Shown: positions 26,555-36,152 of the stretch, piece after piece
Position numbering within the stretch: position 1 is the first letter of the stretch
Layout: each line of letters opens with the position of its first letter
Source of the DNA: CAVVEQ01 sp963806635
Lineage (GTDB): Bacteria > Chloroflexota > Anaerolineae > Anaerolineales > Anaerolineaceae
DNA: 64,000 nt
Direction: 5' to 3'
NCBI GenBank assembly: GCA_963806635.1
Contig: CAWDZA010000002.1
Span: 62,001 to 126,000 of the forward strand
Notes under the pieces: generated by a model
What the model was told of the DNA's origin: nothing
Database searches by the model: none
The model's input: only the letters and a program-made list of their open reading frames with translations
Made by a program: the position numbers and the translations under genes

Positions 26555-28713
26555 TTTTCTGCCCCGGTCTCCTTCCCAGAGTGGTTGTGACCAAAATGGG
26601 CAGCAGGGTCGCGGGGAAAAGTGAAAGAGAGGATCAATAACCCCAGGCTGAATAGACCCACGAGATAAACCCCATATTGATAGCGGAAATCACGCGAGAC
26701 GTTGATGAATAGCATCACCGCCGATTGCACAGCGGCAGGCAGGAAAAATAGAAGAAATCGCGGCTGCCTGGCGCGGTATGCCATCATAGAAGAACAGAAC
26801 AACCCCAGGTATAAGAATAACGCAGGAGTGAAGAACAGCACGTCCCAGGGTTTCCGAGAGGCGAAGTCCTTAAGCTTCGCCAGCGGGACGATCCAGGCAG
26901 AGAGCAAGCTGTTCTCTTTCAACCCTAGATCATTTGGCTCGATCCAGGAAACAGTTGCAGCTTCTGTTTTTTCCTGGTTGAGCATACAGTGGTTGGGCAC
27001 CTCCCACACGAGCGAACTGACGCATACCAGGTGCTGAAGCTCCACTCCCGGCTCTTTCACAGCCAGATCTGCGAACAAACTCTGTATATCGGCAGCTTTT
27101 TCTGTGAAACGCGGCTCGGAGTAGGCTGGCTGGGTCCAGATGGGGATATTGGTACAGCAATCGTAGCTCCATTGATCCAGAGGCAGTATTCCGGATGCCA
27201 GGTCTGATTCGGCTGGCGTGAGCGGGCTGCCGGTGGCGATGTGCGCAGCGATGTGATGGATGAAAACCTGCTGTTTGAAGCCTGCGTTGCGATCCACCTT
27301 TAGAAGAGTATAGATCGGTCCCTGAATTAGCAGCCACGTACCTGCAATCACACCCACACTGAGCAACACTCTTTTCCATTGATTTCGATAAACGATAGCC
27401 AGGACGATCAGGCTCAGAATTGGGACTGGAAGCCCGTTCAACCGGAAAAGGCTGATGCCCAGACCAACGAGTGTCAGCCAGAGCCAGGAAAAACGCTCAC
27501 CCAGCCAGGTACCCTTGCTGAAGATGGCTTTCAGGATCATCAGCGAGAGCAGAAGAAGGCAGATGGAATAGGGGATATCCTTCCAGAGAGAGACAACCAT
27601 ATTCCCATTTACTGGTGAGAGGGCAAATACGAGCGCCAGCCCCCAGCCAGCCCAGCGCGGCAATCCCTGATCTTCCAGGAGATGGATGCCCCAGGCGACT
27701 GTCAGGGCGAGCGCAATGATTTGGAATACGATCACGACCGCAGGAGAAAACCATAGCCGGGTGAGCAGGATTACCAACAGGGTGTGAACCACCGGGAGCG
27801 CGTCGTTGAACTGCCCGCTGATCACCTGCCCCCATTGGCGGATCGAATCGGGGGTCATGACGGCTGGGAAAAAGGTAAGCAAGTAGATACCCCACACGGC
27901 GATCATGGGCAGGGCATAAAGCAGCCAGAAGCCTTTCTTTGGTTGAAGTACTGGAGCGGGTTTGATCTGGACACCAGCGAGGAAAATGGTCAGCACCAGG
28001 AACAGGAAACCGGCAGTGAGAACAGCCATTAAATTGCTGAAGAGTGTGCTCATCCAGCTTCCCGGGAACCGGGAGGATGCGATCACCGGTGCGCCAGGCG
28101 ATTCTGCGGGGTTCAGCGCAGCCAGGTTCCCATCCCAGCCTGCCTGGACTTCCGCAATGCCTGGCGAATTGGAAAAAACGAGCGTGGCTGTTTCCCCCGA
28201 ACGGCCGCTCCAGGTAAGCGAAGCGGGTTCCCCGCCTGTGTGGGTGAACCCTGTTTTGGTTCGTTGCCAATCTCCCTTTTGCAAAAATTCTCCGAAACCG
28301 ATATCGCGCAGGGAGGTCTTCGCGTACTCGAGCGTGACAGCCCGATCCGCGCTTCCCCCTGGGAGATTTATTTGTAAATGGTGAACCGGCAGCAGGAGAA
28401 TCGCCTGGGGGGGATGGGTGACCAGGGCGAAAAGGATGCCGACGCCTGCAGATAAGAGGATCCAATTACGCCTGGCTTTGGGTGAGTATCTGAGGAGACG
28501 GGGGTGCAAAAATCGCGTGAGCAAGACATAAACAAGCGGTATTAATAAGAACCAAAGGAGCAGGGCAAAGGCATATTCGCGCCTGGCGAAAAGGGGAGTT
28601 TGAAAAGCCCAAAGATAACCGCTGATTGCCATGCAAAAACCGAGGCTTACAGCGATCCCCCAATAAAGGAGGTTGTGTTTGTTTTGTAAAGGGATTTGTG
28701 CGGATAAATTCAT
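26551..28713 (-). CDS. DUF6020-like GT-C membrane protein with N-terminal beta domain
   Basis: 720 residues. An N-terminal module (three helices, then a beta-rich loop domain, residues 1-235) precedes a twelve-helix GT-C-like core. The core carries F-P-A-V-M-T-P-D-S, with the acidic first-loop motif, V-V-H-T-L, and S-L-W-K-D-I-P-Y-S, which are hallmarks of DUF6020. Such proteins are candidate outer-face glycosyltransferases that use polyprenyl-linked sugars. It is translationally coupled (ATGA) to its partial paralogue downstream. Confidence 0.7.
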   Translation of the reverse strand: MNLSAQIPLQNKHNLLYWGIAVSLGFCMAISGYLWAFQTPLFARREYAFALLLWFLLIPLVYVLLTRFLHPRLLRYSPKARRNWILLSAGVGILFALVTHPPQAILLLPVHHLQINLPGGSADRAVTLEYAKTSLRDIGFGEFLQKGDWQRTKTGFTHTGGEPASLTWSGRSGETATLVFSNSPGIAEVQAGWDGNLAALNPAESPGAPVIASSRFPGSWMSTLFSNLMAVLTAGFLFLVLTIFLAGVQIKPAPVLQPKKGFWLLYALPMIAVWGIYLLTFFPAVMTPDSIRQWGQVISGQFNDALPVVHTLLVILLTRLWFSPAVVIVFQIIALALTVAWGIHLLEDQGLPRWAGWGLALVFALSPVNGNMVVSLWKDIPYSICLLLLSLMILKAIFSKGTWLGERFSWLWLTLVGLGISLFRLNGLPVPILSLIVLAIVYRNQWKRVLLSVGVIAGTWLLIQGPIYTLLKVDRNAGFKQQVFIHHIAAHIATGSPLTPAESDLASGILPLDQWSYDCCTNIPIWTQPAYSEPRFTEKAADIQSLFADLAVKEPGVELQHLVCVSSLVWEVPNHCMLNQEKTEAATVSWIEPNDLGLKENSLLSAWIVPLAKLKDFASRKPWDVLFFTPALFLYLGLFCSSMMAYRARQPRFLLFFLPAAVQSAVMLFINVSRDFRYQYGVYLVGLFSLGLLILSFTFPRDPAAHFGHNHSGKETGAEK

Positions 28714-28744
28714 TCAGATTATGTCGGGACTATGTTTGCGAGGT

Positions 28745-30831
28745 TCAAGGGTTTCCGGTCAACCGTGAGATCATATTTCTGAACTCTGACTTTCCGGCAG
28801 ATTCAGGGGTGTTTATCTCAATGAATTCCCAGGTGCTTTCCATTAACTTAAAATTCGGAGTGTCATCCCTGGCGATACGTAACTTCACAGCCCTATTCAT
28901 AAGCTCGGTTGCTTTTTGCCACTCCCCGCCCAGGGCGTACGCCAGGATGAAGGGCATAAGTTCGGTATCCAGCGAGGTGATAAACCCCTGCCGGAAGATC
29001 GCCTTATCTCCCAGCTCCCTCACAGACTGCCAGTCCTGGGTTTGACGGGCAAGATCGGCCTTCTCGTAATAATAACACCAGCCTCTTTCCGGTCCGGCTC
29101 CCAAGTGGATGGCTGACGGGTCGATCGGGTTCTCGGCGTTCCCAGGGAGGATCGGTTTTAGGCTGGCGAATGGAAGCCAATTCTCCGCCCTGGAGTCCAT
29201 CGATGGAAATTCCGCCGAGAAATCGGGGTTATACACCTGGGGGCAGTTCTTCCCGTTGTAATTTAAAAAGATCGTTTTCGATAAGTCGGGTTTGAAATGT
29301 GCTGCGATCAAACCCATATCGTCCCTGCCTCTGGATTGATAATCCTCCAATTGCGACGCGAGCATGATCAGGTAGGGGAAATTGTTGGAGGTGAGATCGG
29401 GCGCATACAAGCCAGTTGAAAATATACGACCAGGCAGTGGCCCCATCCCCGGTGGGCATGTCGTTGGTAAGGATCATGGTGCCCGGTTCCAGACTGGGGA
29501 TACGGTAGGTAAGATTCCAGAAGAAATTGTTGCGCCTCACGTCCACCGCCCGTAGCTCGTTGGAGGAAATGAACTGGAGCCCGGCGCTGAGTCCAACCAC
29601 CGCGCTCAGCACAAGGATCTGTATCCAATAGCGCTTCAGCAATACCTCGATCAAAAAGGCGACCCACAGGCAGGAGACAAGCAGGAAGGGCAAAAGGTAG
29701 CGGGTTTCATACCCGCCCACGCCAGCCGCCAGCCCGACGACAATAAATGGGATGCCCCCCAGCAGCCAGGGTACTACGCTCAATCCCATCAGTTGAATTG
29801 CAAGTGTCTTGTTCTTCTGATCCGCGGGTGGTTTTGGCAGGTGGTAGGCGCGCAGCACCAGGAAGGTGATCCCCCCCGTGATGAGCACAACCGATAAATA
29901 GACAATCGAGGAAAGCGAGCCCCAATTAATGCGTTCCCAGGTAACCGAAACGATCTGGGTCCAGGCGCGTACCATCCCCATCCAGAAATACTAATGCGGT
30001 CTGCCTGATAAGCAGGAGAATCCCCGCGAACCAATTCTCCCGTAAGGTGGAAAGCAGGCTGAGTGAGTGGTTGTAGGTCTGGTAGGGGAAAAGGAAAACC
30101 CGCCAATATAGTACTGCGCAAAAAGCGATAAAAAATGGCAGGAAATGAAGAGTGGTTTTTCGAAGCTTCTGTTTGACTGTCAGATCGGTCTCGGAGAGCA
30201 CAATCCAAATCACAAACGGACGCATCAGTTCCATAAAGAGGAAGTATTCCATCGCCAGCATGTTGTAAATGCTGAGCCCGAGCGCCAGGAGATAAAACAG
30301 CCAGAATCGTTTCGGATGTCGCAGAGAAAGAACCGTGAAGGTGAGCGAGAGCAGGAAGATCGCCAGGATGATGTTGCGGTGACCCGTGGTGAGCGCCACG
30401 CCGTGCGAGAGATACCCCGGGAAAACCGCGATCAGGATGCTGGCAAACACCGCCAGGCGCACGCGCCTTGGCCACAGGTTTTTTACCAACCACCAGCCAG
30501 AGAGACTGGTGAGCCAGGGAGCCAGCACCGCAAAGAGCTGCCAGCGCCAGGGATCGGGTCCCAGCAGGGGCAACAGCACCTGATACAGCGGTGCCAGAAA
30601 GGGGCGGTTGGTAACGTGATAATAATTGACCCCCCACGCACCCAGCTTCTGGTAGATCCAGAGCATGATCCAATCGTCAGCGTAGAACCCGAGCCAGGGG
30701 AGCAGAACGCCATAGGCAAGGAAACAAAGCAGCAGGAGGAAAAAGGGATGGAACAGCGGATGAGTTGTTACCCTGGTGTACCATCTCCGATTTTCGCCGG
30801 CGGTTTCCACCGTTGTGATTTGCTCTGGCAT
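28745..30831 (-). CDS. GT-C-like membrane protein, two frameshifts
   Basis: About 694 residues when two breaks (near 29980 and 29414) are repaired by dropping one base each. The N-terminal half has eight or more membrane helices, with the loop motif F-Y-A-D-D-W-I typical of GT-C glycosyltransferases, followed by P-F-L-A-P-L-Y. A further helical block and a soluble C-terminal domain (about 480-694) follow, the latter resembling a helical-repeat region. The first break gives F-L-x-G-M-V-R-A-W-T-Q, the second I-F-N-G-L-Y-A-P-D-L. It is probably part of the envelope glycan cluster; its donor and acceptor are unknown. Confidence 0.65.
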
Positions 30832-31002
30832 GCAGCTCCTGAGAACCTATCGATTACGATTAATTTCCTGACCTAAAACCTTTCCGGATTCCCGTTGGAA
30901 TTTTACCTTATTCGGGGGCAAGCGCCTTCTTTAGAGCGTCGAATAAAATAAGGTATCATTCTAGATGAAGAGTTCCTTATCTCTCAAACCTGGGTCACGT
31001 TT

Positions 31003-32271
31003 ATGACCGAATCTGTCCATCCGGAAACTAAAACCAAATCCTCTGCGCTCGATCCGTTCTGGCTCGTCTTAGGCGCTTACCTTTTTACTTTCATCTGGTT
31101 CTTCATCCGCAGCGTTTTCTTCAACCCCAACCAGGTGATGATGGTTTTTGAGACCGTTCGGCGACTGGACCCGATCGGCTACGACCTGATGATGATGCTC
31201 AGCCATGCCTCCGCCTGGCTAAATCACACGATCTCTCCATACGCTTCGTTCAATAATTTCCCGCCTCTCGCCACCCTGCTCTTCACCCCGCTCACCATGG
31301 TACCCATCCAAAGAGCATATGCGATCATCACCTTCATCACTCTGGCGAGCTTCTTCTGGATCGGTTTCCTCTTTCCTTATTTTTCCAACAAACCCCGCGA
31401 GGTGAAGCCGGTACTTGTGCTTGTGTTCATCACCGCGCTTACATCGTATGGAATGCAATTCGAGATCGAACGCGGGCAGTTCTATTCCATCGCCTTCGCG
31501 CTGGCTTTCGCGGGCATCTACCTCTTCCACCGCTACCCGAAGCTCTCCTGGCTGGCGTATATCCTCTTCACGCTGGCAATTCAGATCAAGATATTCCCCG
31601 CCTTCCTGATCTTCCTATTCATCCGGGATTGGCGGGACTGGCGCGGAAACCTGATCCGCATTCTTGGCCTGGGGGCGGCGAACTTTGCGCTGTTCTTCGT
31701 GCTGGGTTGGACCCGGTTCCTGGAATTTGTGAACATCCTGGTGGCGATGGTGGATGACTCGGGCATTTGGGTGGGCAATCTCTCGGTAAAGTCCTTTGCC
31801 TACTACCAAATGCCGATCCTATTGAAACGCATCAATTTGGGTGATTTAAACGCTGCCGGCATGGTTGAAGGAGTTTTGATGGCGCTGGTGTTGATCCTGC
31901 TGATGTTGGGGATCTTCCAGGCGTATCGGCGCAACCGGTGGGGGATCGACCCTTATTTGCTCTTCATTTGCACCTGCGCCGCGATGGTCATTCCACAGAT
32001 CAGCCACGATTACAAACTTCCCGTTCTGGCTGGTCCCGCTGCCATACTGCTCATGACCCTCAAACTTTCAAAAAAGGACTCCAAAGCACGAATCATCCTC
32101 ATGTCGGCGGGGATTGCGGTGTTTTCTCTGGCGTATTTTTCCACCCAGTATTCCTATGTGATGAAATCGCCCCTAATTGCGAACAACTTCCTGGCCGTTT
32201 TCCTAATGATGGTTCTGGGGGTTATTTTCGCCTTCACCGAGCAGGCGGATGGAAACGATCCGGCAGGTTAA
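31003..32271 (+). CDS. GT87 family (DUF2029) mannosyltransferase-like membrane protein
   Basis: 422 residues, about ten membrane helices. The pattern P-Y-A-S-F-N-N-F-P-P-L in the first big loop and the segment Q-I-K-I-F-P-A-F-L match the GT87 family, whose known members add mannose from polyprenyl-phosphate-mannose to lipids or glycans on the outer face. It is the only plus-strand gene between 20 and 38.9 kb, so it is transcribed from its own promoter in the 171-bp gap shared with the divergent GT-C gene. It converges on the methyltransferase-GT2 fusion with a 9-nt gap. Confidence 0.75.
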   Translation: MTESVHPETKTKSSALDPFWLVLGAYLFTFIWFFIRSVFFNPNQVMMVFETVRRLDPIGYDLMMMLSHASAWLNHTISPYASFNNFPPLATLLFTPLTMVPIQRAYAIITFITLASFFWIGFLFPYFSNKPREVKPVLVLVFITALTSYGMQFEIERGQFYSIAFALAFAGIYLFHRYPKLSWLAYILFTLAIQIKIFPAFLIFLFIRDWRDWRGNLIRILGLGAANFALFFVLGWTRFLEFVNILVAMVDDSGIWVGNLSVKSFAYYQMPILLKRINLGDLNAAGMVEGVLMALVLILLMLGIFQAYRRNRWGIDPYLLFICTCAAMVIPQISHDYKLPVLAGPAAILLMTLKLSKKDSKARIILMSAGIAVFSLAYFSTQYSYVMKSPLIANNFLAVFLMMVLGVIFAFTEQADGNDPAG

Positions 32272-32280
32272 GTCCAGCCT

Positions 32281-33711
32281 TTACACGAACTTGATCTTGC
32301 CCATGGCGAAGAAGACCATTTTGAGCAGCATCCAGCCATGCTTCCAGCGCTGAATATTGGTCGTCCCATACACCCGTTCCTGGTAGCGGATGGGCAGATC
32401 CACGATCTTCAACCCCAGTTTGTCAGCTCCGAGGAGCAAATCAAAATCACCGAAGGGATCGAACTCCCCAAAATAACCCCGGTTTGCCGCGATCCGTTCG
32501 TAGTCTGCTTTCCAAAGCACCTTCGTGCCGCAAAGGGTATCCTTAATCGGTTGACCCAACGTCCAGCGGAAAACCAGGCTGAAGGCTTTGTTGCCCAGCA
32601 GGTTGAGGGGGCGCATGGCGCCGCCTTCCATCGGATAAACCAGGCGCACCCCATTGATAAAATCGCCTTTTCCGCTCGCGATGGCTTCATAGAAAGCCGG
32701 TAGATCTTCCGGTGCCACAGTCAGGTCTGCATCCAGTATCATCAGAATATCGCCCGAAGCGCGCGCGAACCCCTCCCGGACAGCGTCCCCCTTCCCCGTT
32801 CCCGTTTGCCTGAAAAGGGATGCCTTGCATACCGGGTTCGAGAGGATCGCATCTTCGATCGCTTTGTAAGTATCATCCTTTGAGTGACCTTCCACGAAGA
32901 TCAGCTCTGTTCCGCCCCCCATTTCCGGCACTCTTCGGAAAATATCCGCGATGTTTCCGGCTTCATTCCGGGCGGGGACGATCACGCTGACCCTGGGAAG
33001 TGGTTTGCGAGCGGATGGCTGGGGCAATGGTCTGGCCATGATGATATTGGTGAGAGCAAAGTAATGAAAGGGCCAGATCTTGACCAGGAATTTATTGAAA
33101 AATGAATTGAGCAGCGGGATTGGTAAGGGAAAAAGGATCTCGTGCCAGTGGCGCAGAGATTCGAAACCTTCGAGGGAAAGCAGGTTGCGGATATCGTCCG
33201 GGGTCAGCCAGTTCTGGGGTAAATTGGGCCTGGCCAGACCCACGACGGCAGCAAGGGAAAGGATGGGGGACCACATCCGGCTGTAGAAATTGATGATAAT
33301 GCGGGTTTTGGGGTTGCAGCAGCCCCGCAAGGCGCCAAGTACCTGCTGCACGTTCCACAGGTCGTTGACCAGGTCCGAAAGGATAACGTAATCAAAAGTA
33401 CCATCCCCTTCGAACTGGTGCGCGTCCATTTCCAGGAATTCCAGCTCGGGGTGATTTTGCCGGGCGATGGCGATCATTTCCGGGCTAAAATCCACGCCAA
33501 GCCCGCGCGCAGGCTTGAGGCTGGCGAGAAGATCGCCTCCCCCGCAGCCGAGCTCCAGGACAGACGCACCTTCGGGAATGAGGAAGCGGAGGAATTCCGC
33601 CAGACGGCGGTGATAGGCTTTTCCAGCCGACCAGCGCTTTGTATCGCGGGCGATGTTGTTCCAGTGCTCCACCCGCCCGCGGGTGTAAAGTTCCTGTTTT
33701 GCCTGGGTCAC
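32281..33711 (-). CDS. Fusion of class I SAM methyltransferase and GT2 glycosyltransferase
   Basis: 476 residues in one uninterrupted frame. Residues 1-220 form a Rossmann methyltransferase with the SAM motif V-L-E-L-G-C-G-G-G-D and a downstream D-Y-V-I-L-S-D-L. Residues 245-476 form a GT-A glycosyltransferase with V-S-V-I-V-P-A-R-N-E, E-G-H-S-K-D-D-T and the metal-binding D-A-D-L-T. The GT half resembles dolichol/polyprenyl-phosphate hexose transferases but lacks C-terminal membrane helices. The two halves may modify the same surface glycan. It overlaps plsC by 4 nt and is probably cotranscribed. Confidence 0.85.
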   Translation of the reverse strand: MTQAKQELYTRGRVEHWNNIARDTKRWSAGKAYHRRLAEFLRFLIPEGASVLELGCGGGDLLASLKPARGLGVDFSPEMIAIARQNHPELEFLEMDAHQFEGDGTFDYVILSDLVNDLWNVQQVLGALRGCCNPKTRIIINFYSRMWSPILSLAAVVGLARPNLPQNWLTPDDIRNLLSLEGFESLRHWHEILFPLPIPLLNSFFNKFLVKIWPFHYFALTNIIMARPLPQPSARKPLPRVSVIVPARNEAGNIADIFRRVPEMGGGTELIFVEGHSKDDTYKAIEDAILSNPVCKASLFRQTGTGKGDAVREGFARASGDILMILDADLTVAPEDLPAFYEAIASGKGDFINGVRLVYPMEGGAMRPLNLLGNKAFSLVFRWTLGQPIKDTLCGTKVLWKADYERIAANRGYFGEFDPFGDFDLLLGADKLGLKIVDLPIRYQERVYGTTNIQRWKHGWMLLKMVFFAMGKIKFV

Positions 33712-34385
33712 ACCTTATCCACCCCGGTCGCTTCCAGCTCTTTCACCCTCGGATTGTCCCGATACACCCCGCGGTACTCCTCCGGCAGCAGCACAGCCAT
33801 TCGGCACATCACCTCGTCCGTCCAGCGCTCCATCTCCGCTTCGCGGTTCTCCCGCCCGATCTCGGGGATGACAATCGGCGGGCCAAAAGTCGCCTTCATC
33901 TTCGGCTTCCGGAAGTGCAGCAGCTCGCGCACACCGTTTGCTGTCCCGGTGATCCCAACCGGCACGATCGGCGCCCCGCTGCGAATTGCCAGGAAGACAA
34001 TACCGGATTTGCCCGGCAGCAAGCCCCCAGTGGTGCTGCGGGTGCCCTCCGGGGAAACCCCCAGGCAGCCGCCTTTCTTTAAATGATCCAATCCAGATTT
34101 AATGGCGGTGAAATCGGCAATATCGCGGTCGATCCAGATGGCTTCTCCCATCCAGGCCAGGGGGGCGATGAGAAGGTTCTTTTTGTATTTGGTGGTGAGC
34201 ACGCAGGTGATATCCGGGCGGGCAGGGATATCAAGGAGTACCGGGATATCTAGCCGGCTGAGATGATTGGTGGCGATCAGCACGCCGCCCGAGGGGGGGA
34301 GGTATTCCATCCCCTCGTAGGATGTTTTCGTAAGTGCTTTTAGCAAATAGTGAACGATGCTAAAAAGGAATTCCCGCTTTCCCAT
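33708..34385 (-). CDS. plsC: 1-acylglycerol-3-phosphate O-acyltransferase (PlsC family)
   Basis: 225 residues. The acyltransferase motif I is N-H-L-S-R-L-D (HX4D), and motif III is S-P-E-G-T-R-S. The family acylates lysophosphatidic acid to phosphatidic acid at the inner face of the membrane. A single hydrophobic segment near the N-terminus would anchor it. The stop overlaps the following methyltransferase-GT2 start, linking lipid and glycan genes in one transcript. A strong terminator upstream (34482-34514) isolates it from the selenoprotein gene. Confidence 0.88.
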   Translation of the reverse strand: MGKREFLFSIVHYLLKALTKTSYEGMEYLPPSGGVLIATNHLSRLDIPVLLDIPARPDITCVLTTKYKKNLLIAPLAWMGEAIWIDRDIADFTAIKSGLDHLKKGGCLGVSPEGTRSTTGGLLPGKSGIVFLAIRSGAPIVPVGITGTANGVRELLHFRKPKMKATFGPPIVIPEIGRENREAEMERWTDEVMCRMAVLLPEEYRGVYRDNPRVKELEATGVDKV

Positions 34386-34481
34386 GGTCCAACCTCCAAT
34401 AATCCGATCTGGATTGAGTATATCAAAATTGAAGCGCTTCCCGCGTTGTGATTCAATAATCTCACCTGTATTGGCATGAAA

Positions 34482-34514
34482 ACAGCGTGCTCGAGGTATC
34501 CTCGAGCACGCTGT
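34482..34514 (-). terminator. Strong intrinsic terminator of the J domain/DsbA/cyclophilin gene
   Basis: A perfect 15-bp stem, ACAGCGTGCTCGAGG with its complement, and a 3-nt loop; on the minus strand it runs directly into TTTT. It lies 36 nt after the stop of the upstream minus-strand gene. Confidence 0.88.
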
Positions 34515-34549
34515 GATGTCCTTCTTATTGCTTATTTATGACCAGGGGA

Positions 34550-36148
34550 TCATTTCTCCTGGATGGTCACCGAAAGGATCGTATCCGCGGTGGGCAGAGT
34601 GCCGCCCTGGGAAGGATCGCGTTTGGTGAGCGCGTTGACCACGTCCATACCCTCCACCACCCGGCCAAAGATGGTGTAATTGCCATCCAGGTTGGGCTGT
34701 GGGGCGAGGGTAATAAAGAACTGCGAACCATTCGTTCCGGAACCTGAATTAGCCATGCCCAGAACGCCGGCGGCGTCAAACTTGAGATCAGGGCTGATCT
34801 CATCCCCGAACTGGTAGCCCGGTCCGCCCAGGCCCGTGCCGGTGGGGTCGCCCGTCTGGGCAACGAAGCCATCCAGCACACGGTGGAAGGGCACGCCATC
34901 GAACCATTTATTTTGGGCCAGGAATACCAGGCTGTTGACGGTGAGCGGGGCCTGCTTCGCAAAAAGCTCCACCACGATATCACCCTTGGTGGTCTGGATG
35001 GTGGCAGTATATTGCTTATTGGGGTCGACCACCATCGGCGGGCATTCCTTATATGACTTCTGCTCCAGTTTCCAAATATTCAGAACGGCATCCAGGTTTT
35101 CCTTGCTCAGTCCGATGGAATCGTTTGGATCCACGTTCACGGCAAAGACAAGTTTGCCGCCCATTTCAATGAAGACGGAAGGCGTGGCGTTGACGCCCAC
35201 ATTCCCCGCCGCGGTGCGGAACTCTTCCACTTTCTTGACCATGGCATCGCTTGTGAGGTCTTTGGTGAACTGCTCTGCATCCAGTCCAATTTCACCTGCT
35301 TTTCCAATGACCCAGGTCTGAAAGTCCTCGGGGGTCATCGCAGCCCAGGTCTGCCAGGTATCCGGGTTGAAGAGCACGTCGTGCATCTCCCAGAATTTAC
35401 CTTGCAGGGAGGCTGCTTCGGCCGCCTGGAGGGCGATGGCGGATTTATCGTGGCTGAGAGGGAAGTGCCGGTAAACGAAGCGGACGTCGTTGGGGTTGTC
35501 TTTGATGAATTGCTCCATCACGGGAGCAAGCTGGGCGCAGTACGGTCAGGTAAAGTCTGAATATTCGATGATGGTCATCACCGCATCTGCAGGACCTTTA
35601 ACATAGTCCGTGCTGCTGACGGGCGGCAGTTTGGCAGCGTACTCCGTTTTCTCGGGTGGGAAGATCGAGGTGGCTGGCAGGCATTCACCAGGTTTGGCAC
35701 CCACGATCTCCGGCACGGCCGTGGCAGCGGAGGGGGTTAATTCATTTCCGGCTGACTCCACCTGGGTGGTGCTCGCGCTGTTCTGGCTGCCGATGGGCAG
35801 GAATCTGCCCGCCAGCCCCGCGCCAACGATCAGCAGCAGGACAACAACTCCGCCGAGCACATACAGCCAGGTGCGGTTCTTTGGTTTTTGCGCCGTTCCG
35901 GGAACTTCGTCAGGCGTTTTTACGCTCTTATCCGCTGCATAGCGGTCGTAATCCGCCCGGCGGGTTTTATCGGAAAGCACCTGGTAGGCTTCCTCGATGG
36001 CGGCAAAGTCCTTTTCCGCCTTGTCTTTCTGGGCGGGGTCCTCGAATTTATCGGGGTGGAATGCCTGAAGGAGGAACTGGTAGCGCTCCTCAATTTCCTT
36101 TTTGCTCGCGTTCTTTGGGACACCAATAATATCGTAATAATCTTTCAT
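34550..36148 (-). CDS. Selenoprotein: J domain, membrane helix, DsbA-like UPYC domain and cyclophilin
   Basis: 532 residues if the in-frame TGA at 35548-35546 is read as selenocysteine (residue 201). Order: J domain 1-65 with the HPD motif in F-H-P-D-K-F; a Pro/Lys-rich linker; a membrane helix about 88-110; a DsbA/DsbG-like thioredoxin fold about 165-345, beginning E-Y-S-D-F-T-[U]-P-Y-C; and a cyclophilin-type peptidyl-prolyl isomerase about 360-530 (V-P-F-H-R-V-L-D-G-F-V-A-Q-T-G-D). The TGA takes the place of the first active-site cysteine and the frame is unchanged on both sides. The start M-K-D-Y-Y-D-I-I at 36148 gives a standard J domain. The gene follows tmk by 4 nt. A TGC-to-TGA base error is the alternative. 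Confidence 0.8.
35510..35529 (-). promoter_or_regulatory. Candidate bacterial SECIS hairpin
   Basis: On the minus strand TTGCTCC and GGAGCAA form a perfect 7-bp stem with the 6-nt loop CGTGAT. The hairpin starts 17 nt after the in-frame TGA (35548-35546), the right place for a SelB-binding SECIS, and its loop has a GU as in known elements. It lies inside coding sequence, as bacterial SECIS elements do. Confidence 0.6.
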
Positions 36149-36152
36149 ATAT

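Noticed and set aside
35546..35548. UGA reassigned to tryptophan genome-wide
   Set aside because: Many genes in the window end in TGA at the expected place (for example dnaJ and the ABC ATPase), and the residue expected here is Cys, not Trp.
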